DNA of 64,000 nucleotides from Scolanthus callimorphus (GCA_033964015.1 CM066915.1:7551575-7615574), one strand, 5' to 3'. Positions 33,225 through 45,960 are shown, counted from the first letter of the stretch. Made by a program: numbers and translations. Notes: generated by a model from the sequence alone, not told the origin.

Positions 33225-34600
33225 AAACATAACAAGGGCTATTTTGATACTGAGCCAACAAATATGGGAAAACGTGAGTGTCTTTCTGTGCACTCTGCTA
33301 ACTTTTTATTCCGGCCTTGAGCAAGGAAAATTTTCTTGTTAATTCACATTTCGGGAACAAACCGATCACTCACTCAGAATCCAAAACAAATTTAACCACA
33401 TGTTGAAGGTTTTATCTTCAAGAGATAAAAGATAGCCGTTATCAGTGTCAATAGAATATAGTAATTCTATAATTCAATGAAAGACCAAAACACTCAAAAC
33501 ACAGTTAAAGTTTGATCATCTTTTGACTGTTCTAAATCGAGGAATCAAATCTCCTTTGGACTCGTCCATACAGTCATTGAAAATCATGTAAACGGATGCA
33601 AAACATTCTTTAACCAAAGTGTCTTAGCAGTTTTAGTCCACCTCATAAGCTTTAATTCGCCCATTTCACTGAGGAAAATAAGCTTACCGAATGTTTGTCC
33701 AACTGCAGCGAACAGTGAGTTTCCAATCCACACCGCAACCATGACATGTCCGTAACTGCATGGTGACAAACGTTTTTAGTTCCTGTGACTTCAGCTTTCC
33801 TGACACTTTCGTATTCAGTGGAGAAGTAGAACATGTGTGTTTTAACATAATTGCAGCCTGTAATTTTTCCTCGTGTGTTGGTGCTTGTGTACAACTAGAA
33901 CTCTAGAGATCAACTTCACTATTAACTTTTGCCGCGTCGTGTCACGTGTAGTGGTCTGAACAATGGAAACTTGTTTCCACTTTAATTTCCGCTTCCTGTA
34001 AAGTAAAGTGACTGTGATTTCCGGTGATTAAACAGAGATGAGATCCAACAACTTATTTTTGGGACCAGGGGCTCAAAAGTATAATGTCTTATTTTTTACT
34101 ATACCGCGCATGGTTTCGACGCTTCGACGCTACTCGTGAGGAGTTGTGTCGTTCGAGATGGTTCGAAATGCAGGGGCACCCAACAATCATTTTCGGTAAA
34201 ATATCTGTTCGGATGGCGCTACGAGAGCTGAAATTTTCGCTTCAGAATTTCAAGCTTTAACTTTCGTATATAGATCATAAGATCCCCTGGATTTTTCGAA
34301 TTGCACAAAAAGGTTAAATTTTACTAATTTTTAGGGGATTTTGCCGTTAAAAAGGTCACCTAAAATTTTCGGATAGAGTTTTTCCCCTAACATTTTCGGA
34401 AGACTCGATTTCAATCCCTAAAATTTTCGCAACCCAAAACTTTCCGCTACGAAATCCGAACAGATATAAAATTTGTAGGGATTAAAAATACCCAGTTAAC
34501 AGTCATTTGCATGCTCAGCAAAGTATTATAATGGCATTCTGAGCTGTTTTACGGTATTGTCTCGTTGGGTGCCCCTAGAAATGGTACGGAAACTTTGTTT
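33225..34600. other. No gene recognised
   Basis: Short minus-strand frames at 33584-33894 lack domains. 'TTTTGGGACCAGGGGCTCAA' near 34057 also occurs near 30413, so dispersed repeats are present. Confidence 0.35.
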
Positions 34601-35272
34601 TACGAAATGATCATTGTTAGTCCCCATCAGTTCGAGGAGAGCCGAAAATTTGCGTTTTTATGGCTCACTGAAAGTCTGAACGAGACCGTTTCCTCCTCGA
34701 CTATCGAGTATCTTGTATAGATATGATTGTTACCTTCTTTCTGCTCTGATTTGCCCGGCTTTTTCCCGGTCGCTGTTTCTAGCTCTGGTGCTTCAGTTTT
34801 TGGCGTTTCTTTCTGCTTTTCTGATAATACGACCCATGTTTGTTTGTATTCGAGGCTTTCTCTTCACGTTGTTTATCCTTTGTGGCATAATTATTTATAG
34901 CATGGTACTCCAGTTAGTTGTCTAACTCCGACTGGGAGAGAATTTCAGGAGCAAGCCGGCAAACTTTCACGCACGTTAAATTTCAACAACCCCCCTTCCC
35001 TTGACAACGCGACGTACCCTCCCCCTGTTAGCTGAGCATGCTTGACGTCACAATTGAGTTATTGTGACGTCAGCGATCACGGCCACGTTACACATCCGGG
35101 ACTTGCCAAGACGTCCAAAATTCGGATCGACCCCTAGCAATTTCCACAGGTTACCCAATACTACGAAATGCTGTATTTACAGTTATCTGCCTTTATTTTG
35201 ACGCTGTTTTCTTAGGTATGGTGCTCCGCTCTGCGGCGGCCTTCGGCCGCCGCAAGGAGCTCCGCTATAACA
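34600..35272 (+). repeat. Dispersed repeat R1 (copy 1), hairpin end
   Basis: Matches 59320-60245 in order and orientation: 'TCCTCGACTATCGAGTA', 'TTTCTGCTCTGAT', 'GAATTTCAGGAGCAAGCCG', 'GAGCATGCTTGACGT', 'CTAGCAATTTCCACAGGTTA', and a GC-rich end with GGCGGCCTTCGGCCGCC, a strong hairpin, ending AAGGAGCTCCGCT. No protein. Type unknown. Confidence 0.7.
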
Positions 35273-36119
35273 AATGTATCCCTTTTGAGGAACCAAGCGT
35301 GGGATACCCAGCCTGGAAATTCAGTGAATTTTGAAATGATCACCCTGGGATTTATGGTTGCCCAACCTGGAATTTTTGGGTTGTAAATGAATGATTGATT
35401 GATTAAGTTGAAAAAACGCTTCTATCGTGGGCTACAGCAGCAACAGAGAATTGGCAAACATTTTCCTATTTTGCTATTAGTTCAGTCCTTTTTGTCTCCT
35501 TGCATCTCAGATTGAAAACATGAATGAAATTTGTAAGTCCCGGCTACTTCGAGACTCTTAGGCTTGAAATGGTTGGAAAACAACTCGCACAACTCAGCAA
35601 ACGACTTGTCCTTCGGCGAATGGGGCAAACTCAAATCCCTCAAAACACCTTTTTGGCTTGGATGGGTTGCTTTTTAATGCGATGAATGATACGCATGGGG
35701 CTCCACTCCACGCCTTTGGCCCGAGAAGTTCTGCTGAAATAATTGTTCTTATGGCCTTTATTAGTACTTCCATACCGTCCAGTGGCTCTTCACTACTAAC
35801 AATGGTAAAATATTAGATACGTATACTATCGTTAAAAGTCTAAAATACATAATCTGACAATTCTGTCATACCAAGATTATGTTGAGCATACTTACCAAGC
35901 CGTACAGCCCAATTCCTACAATAGCCCTGTGGATGCTACACCTTGTTTTCAAAAGCGTGTTGTAATAAATATGGGTTGCTTCACTATGGGATAACATCCC
36001 ATGTCTCTTTTGCCCCTGAACATTTATTATTAACATTTATTATTTATTATTCACATCTTATAGCGATGATTAATGCTCTCACTTGGATTGTCATAAAAAA
36101 GTAATCCTTCAGTCCTGCA
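35273..36119. other. No gene recognised
   Basis: No long frames, TIRs or motifs seen. Confidence 0.3.
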
Positions 36120-36430
36120 TTAGGATGCACCGGCAAGAGCATTTTCTCTTTCATTCTTTGCAACATGAGTTTTGAAATAGTGCAGGAACTCCGGCTTGTT
36201 GGTATTACAGCTTTCCTTTTCCCTAGTCAGCCAAGTATAGCTTTCAATGGCTTCAACCGGGCATAGAGAGGTATCATCCCTCAATGACTTTGTAAGAGAA
36301 TGGTTAAAAAGATAACCTTCCTTGTTTGGCAAATAAACGAGATCAGACAACCTGAGTTTGTCCAATTCCCCTGCCCTGTCAGCACCGAAAAACTGAGTCT
36401 AAATAAGGCCTGATCTCTAACAACACTAAA
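36120..36430 (-). pseudogene. Tyrosine recombinase-like fragment
   Basis: The minus-strand frame reads VRDQALFRLSFFGADRAGEL, DKLRLSDLVYLPNKEGYLF, NHSLTKSLRDD and SLCPVEAIESYTWL. This order (R-A-x-DL, LF-xH-xxxKTLRD, CPVxAIExY) is that of the tyrosine-recombinase proteins of invertebrate mobile elements. It ends before the His-x-x-Arg and catalytic Tyr region. Fragment, probably dead. Confidence 0.65.
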
Positions 36431-36640
36431 ATTTCTGAAGTTGAGATATGCGGAATGCGCTAACGCCTTAGTATTTCATCTGAAATAGCCTTTAATTCCC
36501 TTAAAAGTATGGGTTTGGCTTGGGATGGTAAACATTTTGAAAGCGATTGTTCCTCTCTTATGGCCATAAAATATTCCCTGCCCTTCTAAGAAGCCGCAGG
36601 ATATGTATACGTAACTGGGTGAAAGGGAATCATTGAAACA

Positions 36641-36781
36641 TCAATGCTCCATGGGGTCAAATATCCCAACTGGACTTTTTACACTCTTTGTCAAGGCAGT
36701 AGCCACCATGTCCACTGCATTCTTATCTGCCACCTTCTTTAGTCTCTCAATTTGACCTTGCAGGGCCTTCACTGAAGGGTT
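36641..36781 (-). other. Isolated terminal-exon candidate
   Basis: After a TATTTTTAG acceptor the minus strand reads 46 codons, NPSVKALQGQIERLKKVADK ... KSPVGIFDPMEH, then TGA. The first part is a heptad-like charged helix. No upstream exon could be tied to it. It may be the last exon of a minus-strand gene lying within 37-39 kb, or a relic. Confidence 0.35.
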
Positions 36782-36789
36782 CTAAAAAT

Positions 36790-38355
36790 ATTGTAAAGAG
36801 TGTAACTTGTAACTTTATTTATACGTACTCCTTAAAACATCAGGCAAGATAAATATTAATTCTATACAACTATATACACTGTACACTAAAATATATTGAC
36901 TATTATACTAAATAAATAATTAAAAACCTTATTAGTGCCTGCTTTCCATGGATGCAGAGTGTCATTGTAAACATTTTGCGCTACCCAATTTAAAGGTATT
37001 CAAGGATTTCGCTTGTTGAAGTGTTGAGGGCAGGGAATTCCATAACACCGCCCTGCTATATTGGAAACTATTTTTGTGGAAATTAGTGCAGGGAAAGTGG
37101 ATGTCAAGTTTATTCGAAGAATCCCTTAAATTGTAATGGGAAACATGGTCCCAAGGTTAAAAAAATATTTAATGTGACCTAATAATGCCAAAAAATAATG
37201 CAATACAAAGGCTTCTATTCTTTGTTAATCTCTCTTTGGTACAAAGTTTCTTCGTGACACTTATAGTATTGCACCAATGACATATCTTCCAAATCATTTT
37301 CTCAGTTCACAATTGATCAATGTTACAAGCTTCGGTAGAAATCCCTGTTGAATAATATGACCCCCCCCCCCCCCCCCCAATAACAGGGGGTCTGAATACT
37401 TTGATAGTTAGAAAATGTGCTCACAAAGCATTGGAACGGCAGCATACCAATGGTTTTATAAAACAAAAAGTCATCTGTGTAATGTCTGTTTGATGTCCTT
37501 CCCGATCATGTTCTAACTGTTGCAGGTTGCTCATTCAGTGGCATGTTTTTGAGCTCGGCTCACTGCTTGACCGACGTTCACTAAGATTTTCATCATCTGA
37601 GCTCGACCCATTATCGATAGATAGATAGTTTATTGTAAAATATCTGGCAGCTATTACAGCTGAATTGCGTATTTACATAATATAAATATAAAACTATAAT
37701 AATTTACTACAAATATCACTAAGATCTTCTTTATCCGAGTTGATGACACCAACAACGATGTGTTCATTTTCACTGCTTCAGTTATTCAGGAGTATCTAAG
37801 GGCAACCCCCAAGCCAAGCATAGAATGGAACCCTTTCTCCTCTTAAATGTTTAGTTCTAGACTGTAGTAGATCAAGTATTTGATGTTTTTTTAGAAATCC
37901 TATAGTGAGCTGAAAAAATTGATTAATAACAATCATTTGTATTACTATATCCATTAGATACTCTTAAGTAATTAAGAATCTTACGCTTTCTTATAAGGTG
38001 GTAAAAGTTTCTTATAAGATTCTTAAATGATCTGGCAAAATTTTTGTTATAAGAATCAAAAATAGCTTAAGTATTTTAAATAAGAGGGGATAATATTATT
38101 ACAGTTGTGGAAACAATTGAAAAGTATTCACCATCCATACAATCAGATATGAGAAATTCAATCACAAACTAAAAACAGTATTCCAGCCAGCCTTCAAATT
38201 ATGCACTGAATTTACCTAAAACTTTGCCTTTTATTTTCTGATAGCATGGTACTAGTATATTATAAATTAAGTAATAATGATGATAACAAAATATATATAT
38301 ATAATAACAGTTAAAAATATATATAATAACAGTTAAAAATATATATAATAACAGT
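36790..38355. other. No gene; LINE tail remnant and poly-C
   Basis: Poly-C at 37362-37378. At 37618-37680 GATAGATAGATAG followed by TTTATTG...GGCAGC...CTGAATTGCG resembles the 3' end of the LINE at 18712, so this is probably a 3'-end-only insertion. A TA-rich tandem repeat of 'ATATAATAACAGTTAAAA' (3 copies) occupies 38297-38362. Confidence 0.5.
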
Positions 38356-38359
38356 TAAA

Positions 38360-38645
38360 AATATCTAAGAATAGGCCTTCTCAAAGAGAAACGTTTTCAG
38401 TTTAGATTTAAACGTTACGAGACTGGAGCAAACACGAATATCAAAAGGAGCTCGTTCCATAGCCTTGGAGCCGCAGTAGAAAAGGTGCGATGTCCATATG
38501 TTTTCATGTTGAAAGGAGGCTCAACAAGGCAGAGGTGGTCTTTATATGACCTTAACAGTCTTATTTAGTGATTTAAAAGTTAAAAGATTTATTTTAAAAA
38601 TGATCCTGAATTCAACTGGGAGCCAGTGAAAGTCTAAAAGGAGGC
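38360..38645 (-). pseudogene. LINE ORF2 extreme C-terminus and 3' tail
   Basis: On the minus strand the first part reads HWLPVEFRIIFKINLLTFKS and the second part YGHRTFSTAAPRLWNEL, then after a one-base frameshift PFDIRVCSSLVTFKSKLKTF and LFEKAYS followed by stop. This is the conserved tail of CR1/Rex1/L2-like LINE ORF2 proteins. The triple TA-rich tandem repeat at 38297-38362 directly follows and is the element's 3' microsatellite tail. Confidence 0.8.
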
Positions 38646-39325
38646 TGTCGCGCAACTTCGCAGCTATTCTGCGCCCGTAACGATGGCCAGCGCAGGCTGA
38701 AAATCACGAAAACAATCCGTTCTAATCTCGCTATTTCTCGATCCATCCGACCAAATGTTTAGGTTTTACATATTCTTCAATAGTTTTATGATAGGATGGT
38801 CTAAATAGTTTTGTTCAGTGATCGTTCCTGGAGCATGTGCGTATCATAACAGCCTCCCTTTAAGGTACATAGATTCTCAAACACTTGGTAGAGTCCATGC
38901 CACTCTCTCGAGACAGTTGTGGGAGTGACTAGTGAATTCTGTTGTAGGGTCTGGAAATCAGGCTAGCTTGTAGTTGGCGAATAAGGATCCCATTAAATTG
39001 TCAAGGACTTTGCACATTCTGGACACTGTGTTTGGTTTATGTCTTCACACAACCCAACACAGTTCAATACCAGCAAAATTGACAATTCAGGGTCTTGCAA
39101 GGGATCATACAATTTTCACATGATATCCGGACCAGTAGTCTTTTTCATACATGTTGTACTTTAAATCATTAACTTTCACATAATGAATACTGTAACTTTA
39201 ATAAAAAAATAGAGAAAGAGCAATAAGTGGGGGAAGTGCAAAAAAAGCGAAACATCGCCAGAAAATCACGCCATCGAGGTAAGAAGCCGGTCAGCAGTTA
39301 TTCGATTAAATGCTTCGAATCCAAT
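38646..39325. other. Upstream region of the chromodomain gene
   Basis: No TATA box or other defined promoter element stands out. The ORF frame is open upstream to 39227 without an ATG. 'CAATATGGCGG' at 39321 is the likely start context. Confidence 0.3.
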
Positions 39326-40755
39326 ATGGCGGACGCTCAGCCATCTTCAAAACGAGTGTCTCACTCAATTCGGTTTTACAAGGATATGGAGAGTGTAGAA
39401 CTACTGAAAGCCAAGCGAGTGCGAGGGAGGAGGAAAGTTCTTCCACAGAGCTACAACGTGGAGAAAATAATTTCTCGCAGGAGGGTCGACGGGGTAAGTT
39501 AAAATGGGCAATTCCAGAAAATAAAGGTACCCCCCACGGGCGGCACTAGTTTTTACCCCCCCATGCATCCAGAATTTCCAAAATGGTTTACCCCCCCGTG
39601 CATATAGAATTCCGGGTAGCTTAAACCCCCCTCCCTTCAGAAATTTCAACTTTACCCCCCTCCCCTCCGGAATCCAAATAATCACCACCTTGTTTATTAT
39701 TGCGAGAAAAAGTAAAAATTTGCGAGAGGGAAACGTTGCGGAGAAAAAGGCAAAAGTTGCGGGGGTTGTTGTGGGAATTTATTAAATTTGCAAAGTAAAG
39801 AAAACACAAAAAGCGCATAATCTTGTTTCAGAATATTAATACAGAGCATGAAAGTTTGATTTTGAAGAAAAAAATACCACCGGCATTCACAACATCCACT
39901 GAATATGAGCTCTACATTTTTAGCGTGTTTAACTAGTACCTAACTGGCTATTTTGTAAGATTTGAATTGTAGGGGCAAAGAATCGGATGATATTATCATG
40001 GAAAAACTTGAGACTTTCGCCATTCGATCGTGAAATAGGGGAATGTGACTTCAAATGAAGTGTTCAAATCGCTATCTAAAACAATTTTTCCAAATATAAC
40101 CAATAGGAAAACACATTAGAATGAGCTAGACCAAGCTTGGAAAGCCTAGTTGTTACTTTTTGCGGATCTTCGAATATTTGAGGCTTAGGGAAAACCCATA
40201 TAGAACTCTAAAAAGGAGTAAAAGAAGAACATACTATTCAATATGCATATTACATGTACCATTTTTGAGAAACGTTTATTAAACTATACCGTGTTGTTCC
40301 GGGATTTCATTAGATATGTTAGGGAAAGTTGCGGCGGGTTTTGGTGAAAGTTGCGCGTCCATGCAAGCTCAACTTATCCCGTATCGCCAACATCCTTTAT
40401 ATTAATTTCAATGTGTGATTGTACAAAGTTGAACCTGCTGCGTGATTGAACTAACAGTCGAAATCAGTAGAAAATTATGGAGATTCTGTCTTAGAAGGGA
40501 CAAGTACGAACTGGCAAGCATTCTCTATCTATCGAATGGCGGCGAAGACTGTTTTTCCGCGCGTGAAATGACGTTATTTTCTTTCTGAAAAACGCTATTT
40601 TAGCAGACTGAAAAACACGCGAACTCCTTCAGAAGTTGGGCATCTTCACACCCCCCCTTGTGACAAGAAATCCAGCTTCGAAAACCCCCCCTTGCAATCA
40701 GAATTCCGAGCTCTTAAACCCCCCCATCCCTTCGGAATTTCCATATGCCGCCCGT

Positions 40756-40791
<36 letters not shown>

Positions 40792-41395
40792 ACCTTTATT
40801 TTCTGGAATTGCCCAATCGGCGCGTCTCTAGTTCCTAGTTTACAAGGGACGGTTTGACACCTATTTCAACATCCTATTTTTTATTACTTTGCATGACTAT
40901 ACAGGGCTTTGAATACCTCCTGAATTGGCAGGGCTGGCCACTAACAGCAGCTTCATGGGAACCGGCCAGCCACTTGCCACAAGCCCTGTTAAAGTGAGTA
41001 AAACAATTGTTATCGAGCTTGTTTGATTGCTGTTTAATTATTATTATTTTGATTGCTATTTTCCGTAAGTACAATACTTATGCAAGAAAAATCCTAGTGC
41101 CTGCTAACATCACTGGTATATAATAGTGCAATTGTTATTGTTTGTTTTCAGTTCATTTGACAAACCCAATCCTTCGGAGGAGAGGATAGAGTACTTTACA
41201 GAGGCTTTGGTGGATGGTATTCTGTCGAGGTTATCAAGCAAGAGCCATAACCCAAGCCTCTCTCTTAATCTTGAACACGACATCTTCCGCTATCTATTTA
41301 TGGGAAAGGGTCACCCATCACCTGACCACCGAGGACAACTCCTTCTCGACAAAGACGATTTTTCCAGATGTAATCTCCCTGTAATCTCTCCCTAA
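39326..41395 (+). CDS. Small chromodomain protein, three exons, 166 aa
   Basis: Exons 39326-39493, 40905-40993 and 41152-41395. Splice sites are GGG|GTAAGT, ACAG|GGC, AAA|GTGAGT and TTTTCAG|T, and all phases agree, giving one open frame. Residues 43-86 form a chromodomain split by intron 1: YNVEKIISRRRVDG then GFEYLLNWQGWPLTAASWEP. Y43, W64 and W67 occupy the aromatic-cage positions that bind methyl-lysine in the family. The C-terminus (NSFDKPNPSEERIEYFTEAL ... LEHDIFRYLFMGKGHP) is unknown to me. Family knowledge suggests a nuclear chromatin reader. Intron 1 is almost filled by a repeat element, which may explain why the gene is easy to miss. It could alternatively belong to a transposon that carries a chromodomain, but no integrase is nearby. 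Confidence 0.75.
39507..40826. mobile_element. Element with TGGGCAATTCCAGAAAATAAA ends (long copy)
   Basis: The left end ATGGGCAATTCCAGAAAATA and AAGGTACCCCCCACGGGCGG are mirrored at the right (GCCGCCCGTGG, long G run, TACCTTTATTTTCTGGAATT, GCCCA). The 1.3-kb interior is non-coding. A short copy sits at 45961-46242. It fills intron 1 of the chromodomain gene. A poly-G run of about 33 bases lies at 40756-40790. Confidence 0.75.
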
Positions 41396-41545
41396 TGTCC
41401 TTATCCGAGAAGATACAAAGGTCAAACCATTTGCATTTCTTACTGGTAGCATGCTATGGGTGGTCAGGTGATGTGTAACAAGAAACAGGACCTGCGGTTT
41501 TATGTCCTTATCCAAGAAGATACAAAGGTCTAACCATTTCCTAAA
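41396..41545 (+). repeat. SINE-like 3' domain, partly duplicated
   Basis: TGTCCTTATCCGAGAAGATA at 41397 and TGTCCTTATCCAAGAAGATA at 41505 form a direct repeat. The sequence before the second, AGGACCTGCGGTTTTATGTC, resembles the 'GGGACCTCGGTTTTATTGTC' block of the SINE at 6365, suggesting the same conserved domain. Confidence 0.5.
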
Positions 41546-44095
41546 TTATGGCTAAAAATGGAGAAATTGTTATTTCTATATTGTAGCTCTGTGGAAGTGC
41601 TAACATCTCCCTTGCACTGGTTTTTGGCTTGTGGTGCTGCTTTATCATATCCTTGTAAAACCCAACTTAAAGAGATGCTTCCAGCAGTCCAGAGGAAATT
41701 TGAATGTTTTATTCATTAGCTGATACTACAGTAGTGAGCATTAGCATGAACACAGTGGAGAATGTAGCAAAAGTGTGCTCAATTAACAATATGTACACAT
41801 AATTATACAGTATGGGGCAATCTTCTTTGACACAGTTGTATCCTGAATAATACTACATTAGTATGGACCAACGGGGAATTAATCAATTTCCAAAGGTGTC
41901 ATGCTCTACTGCAGACTATCCTTAGAATGACAGACTAACCTTATAATGTTTACATATTATCTCTTAGCAGTTCCTTAGTTTATCAATGTTGCGAACTTTT
42001 GTTTTAATGCCAAATTCTGCCAACTTTTTTCGGATCTTTGTTGCATCAAGGGAATCAATATCAAGAAGAGTGTTGGCCTGAGCTGAGTCGTTCTCAATAT
42101 CTTCTCTGGGCTCAACACTGATGGGTTTTATTTTTTTTCTTTGCTGAAATATTTCTTCGTCCCAGTACTCTAAATTTCGTTTAGTATACTTCTGTGTGGT
42201 TCTTTCATACTCTTGTAAGCGATCCATTCTTTTGAGGGCTAGCATAGCCTCACTACAGGCGTCATGTTTGTTTGATTTCTTATGATAAATTGATCGGACA
42301 CGATCATTGATTTTCTCGATCCCCTGTCCTGTAAATCTCTTGAGGGCAAAGTCCTGCTTCAGGAACCTTGGAACATGGTACACAAGCATGTGCATATAAG
42401 GGGTGACCGAGGATTTTCCATAGTCAGATTACTCATTGCCAAGGGACAGATAACACTTCATCCAGTTTGTGGCCTGAAAAAGAAAAATAGTATCATACAC
42501 AGTTTTAAGTATGAAATAATCCAATGAGGAGGAGTTCAAATTGCCTCTGATGTTTATGCCTGTTATTATAATACCTTTGTGAAAATGTGCTTTTCATTTC
42601 TGGTGTAGGATCCCATTTGGTGATAATCTCATACAAGGACTTGAATTCCTTCAAATAAAAATGTTATATATTAACATGCAAAAAATAATCTGGGACAGTG
42701 AGGGACAAGAGGAAAGGCAGGCCTTTCATTCATGAATTCATGAAGTTTCTGTATCTGCCTTTGGCTAAATAGCAAGTGCAATGATACTATATTAAATTGC
42801 TTTCCAAAGACAATTTTTTTAGATACCAGGATCAATTAAAAATATTTAGCATCTATTTGCATACCTCCCAAATTGTTTTCACTGTGAGGTGATTTTCTCC
42901 GACAAGATCTTTGGTCATCTGAGGTGGTAATTTGGCGAGCACTTTCTTTTTGCAGTTCCCACCATGCTGGTCCAATCATAAGTCCCTGTCTTTTTGTTTG
43001 CTTCATCTTTTTTTCTCCAAGCAGCAAAGGAGACCCCACACCGACAGAATGCATCCACCATGTTGTTTAGATGCTTTTTGGGGCCAGATTTTGTTACTGA
43101 GTCCCTGATGTCCCATTCGATGCAGGAATTAATAAGATTACCTTCTAAAACATCTGCAATTTTGAACAAGCATGAGGGCATGAAGCCTTTCAATTAGACA
43201 TGAAATATTTTTAGCATTTGCTTAGCAATTTGTATACCTTGTAATCACTCGACAGATAAAACTCTAATGGGATCTCTTTTCCATTGATGTTGATGCTTTT
43301 TTGTTCCACTAAGTCATTGATTTCCTTGAAGACTTCACTGCCAGCAACCTTTAATGTGTTGTAGTCTTCTTTTGCAGAGATAATGGCACACATGATTTCT
43401 TTTGTGTAGCAAACAAATAATGCAAAAAGTTTGGTATTATAATAATAAAATAGTAAGGAAGTTCATTATCCCAAACAATGACTGTTTGTACATTTCAAGG
43501 GCTTATGCAATCCATGGGTTAATGAAAATGGTATATTAATATGTGTACTGTAGATTATAATATATCAGATTATCTAAATAAATATTATATATGTATATTA
43601 CCAAATGATGACATAACAGACTCTTCATCTCCAAGAAGTAAAAATGACAGGACAGCAAAACTTGCAATGCGAGACATCATAGCGCCATCACCACTTATAC
43701 GTATTTGGGCTTTGCTAAATTCCTCCTCTTTCATTTTCTGAAAACGAAAATGAAATAAAAAATTATTGTCTTTTCAGACTCAATTGCCACTTAGACCCCG
43801 TTTACACTAGGGCAAATTGTCCCGGATACACGACGAATCCGGTATCATTTGTCAACGGAGACGTTTTGCCGTTTACACACAAATTTGTCAATCCGGGATC
43901 AAACTATCACGGATTGGGGTCAAATCTCCGGAGACGCGTCTACGGTTTTGAAAGTGGGATCATGTATTCGGATACATTTGTATCCGTGGTATTTTCGTAG
44001 TGTAAACGGTTGAAAATGGGATTCTTTACGAATCCGTAAGCATTTTTAGCGTCTGCGAACACACAGGCTTGCGGTAAAAATATAAGGCAGACAAG

Positions 44096-45358
44096 ATGGC
44101 GAACGTTCGCGCGCTTTTGGTGTGGTCCATGAGTATTTTGCTATTACAGCTTGAAGTAAGTGCCGTGCAGTTTGTTTTCTTGTCCAATTTGATGGCAAGA
44201 AAACGAAAGTTAATCTTGGTGAACGAATCACTCCGATCACCTGTTATTTCTCACAAGCGAAGGCGCAAAAGACCACAAAGGCCTCGGAAATATTGGGTTG
44301 CCCCTGGAAGAACCAGCCTTTGGTGGGATAACATATATAACAACATCGCACCAGACACGGAATGGAAGGACAACTTTCGGATGCGCAGGGCTTCGTTTAT
44401 GAAACTATGCGAAGAGCTGAGACCCTTTATCGAAAAAAAGACAACAAAAATGCGCCGCCCGTTAAGCGTTGAGGTTCAAGTAGCTATCACTCTTTATTAC
44501 TTAGCAGATGAGGGAAGATACCGAAAGGTTGCAAATGCATTCGGTGTATCACGTTCCTCTGTGTCGTTGACTGTTAGACGAGTATGCGCTGCTATCACGG
44601 GACATCTGGGCCCAAGGTATATAAAACTACCTTCAAATGAAGCGGAAGTAAAAGAGCTAGCAGAACATTTTTATCAGCGCCATGGCTTCCCACAATGCAT
44701 CGGAGCCATAGATGGCACTCACATCGCCATAAAAGAGCCACACGATAACGCAAGTGATTATATCAATAGGAAGAATTATACATCACTTAATGTCCAAGCT
44801 GTGTGTGACTATAACTATAGATTTGTAGATGTGGTTATAAAATGGCCTGGAAGCGTACATGATGCAAGGATCTTCAGAAATTCCGCTATAAATGCTAGAT
44901 TTAGGAATGAACAAATTCCGCCTTGCCCCAAGACAATTGTCGATGGAGAGGAGCCAGTGCCGGTATGTCTACTAGGTGACCCAGCTTATCCTTTACTTCC
45001 CTATATCATGAAGGAGTATGCAAATGGTGGCGCTAATATATCAGAACAGTTTTTGGATACAAGCTTTCTTCTGCTAGGATGGTAATGGAATGCTCCTTTG
45101 GAAGACTTAAAGGTCGATGGGGATCACTTAAACGGGCAATGGACATAACATTAGACAGCCTTCCAAGTGTAATTTTCGCGTGCTTCGTGCTCCATAATTT
45201 CTGTGAGCTAAATGGGGAGACCATCACAAAAAAAAATCAGACAAGCATGTAATTACGAAAAAGAATTTCAGCCAGCCACTCAGCCTCCAGGATACACAGG
45301 CATAAGCGAGGAAGCAGGAAGGCGTGCAAGAAGAGTCTATACACAATACTTTGACTAA
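44096..45358 (+). pseudogene. HARBI1-like: HARBI1-like transposase with two frameshifts
   Basis: ATG at 44096 (AAGATGGCGAACG). A basic N-terminal region (HKRRRKRPQRPRKYW) is followed by a helix-turn-helix segment (YRKVANAFGVSRSSVSLTVR) and the DDE nuclease: D206 in IGAIDGTHIAI, the conserved WPGSVHDARIF, and D295 in LLGDPAYPLLPY. The main frame stops at 45085, but the next frame continues at once with SSARMVMECSFGRLKGRWGS, holding the catalytic Glu, and VLHNFCELNGE. A second shift leads to YEKEFQPATQPPGYTG and the stop at 45358. The shifts fall in runs of T5 (45050-45054) and A9 (45228-45236). As written the 329-aa product lacks its catalytic Glu. The enzyme normally excises and inserts the element with its MYB-like partner. 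Confidence 0.85.
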
Positions 45359-45619
45359 AATCAAAGACAAATTAGGCCTAGTTCAAAAGTTGACCCCAAA
45401 TTCTAGTAAAACCAATTTATTCTGCTGTATTTCTTATTATTTGATATACAAAAATCAATAATTTCAAAGGATATGAGCAATAGTTTAAAATTACATATAG
45501 TGCAAAAGAAGGGGTAACAAGTCTTGTGACTCTAGTTCAAGTTCCTAGTTAGGAAATCGCCATTTGGTTGGACTAGAAGTAGGATCGATGTTTGTACTAG
45601 GCCTTACAGTCACAAGGGC

Positions 45620-45903
45620 AGGGCTCGAAATAGCTGCCTGCCAATGGCCAAATATCAGGTCATATTTTAACACTTGGCAGGTAAAAAAAAAAAAATGGCA
45701 TGTCTAAAGCAAAACAAAAGCAAAACAAAATGGCAGGTGAAAATATCTACTGCATCTGAATCTCTGAATTCTAGTTCCATCTTGTTCATTTGGCAGGTCA
45801 ATATATTATAAAATGACAGGTGAAAATTTGTTGTACCCGCAAAAAATATGAAATCTGTGGCAGGCCATCCCCTCCCCCCCCCCCCCCCCCTATTTCGAGC
45901 CCT
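45620..45903. mobile_element. MITE with AGGGCTCGAAATAG ends
   Basis: Left AGGGCTCGAAATAGCTGCCT and right CTATTTCGAGCCCT are inverted; 'GGCAGGT' recurs inside and a poly-C run precedes the right end. Nested in the Harbinger element downstream of the transposase. Confidence 0.75.
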
Positions 45904-45960
45904 TAAAGGGGATGGAAGCCTATTTCTGGTCAGCTACTAAGGTACCCCTTAGTAGCACCA

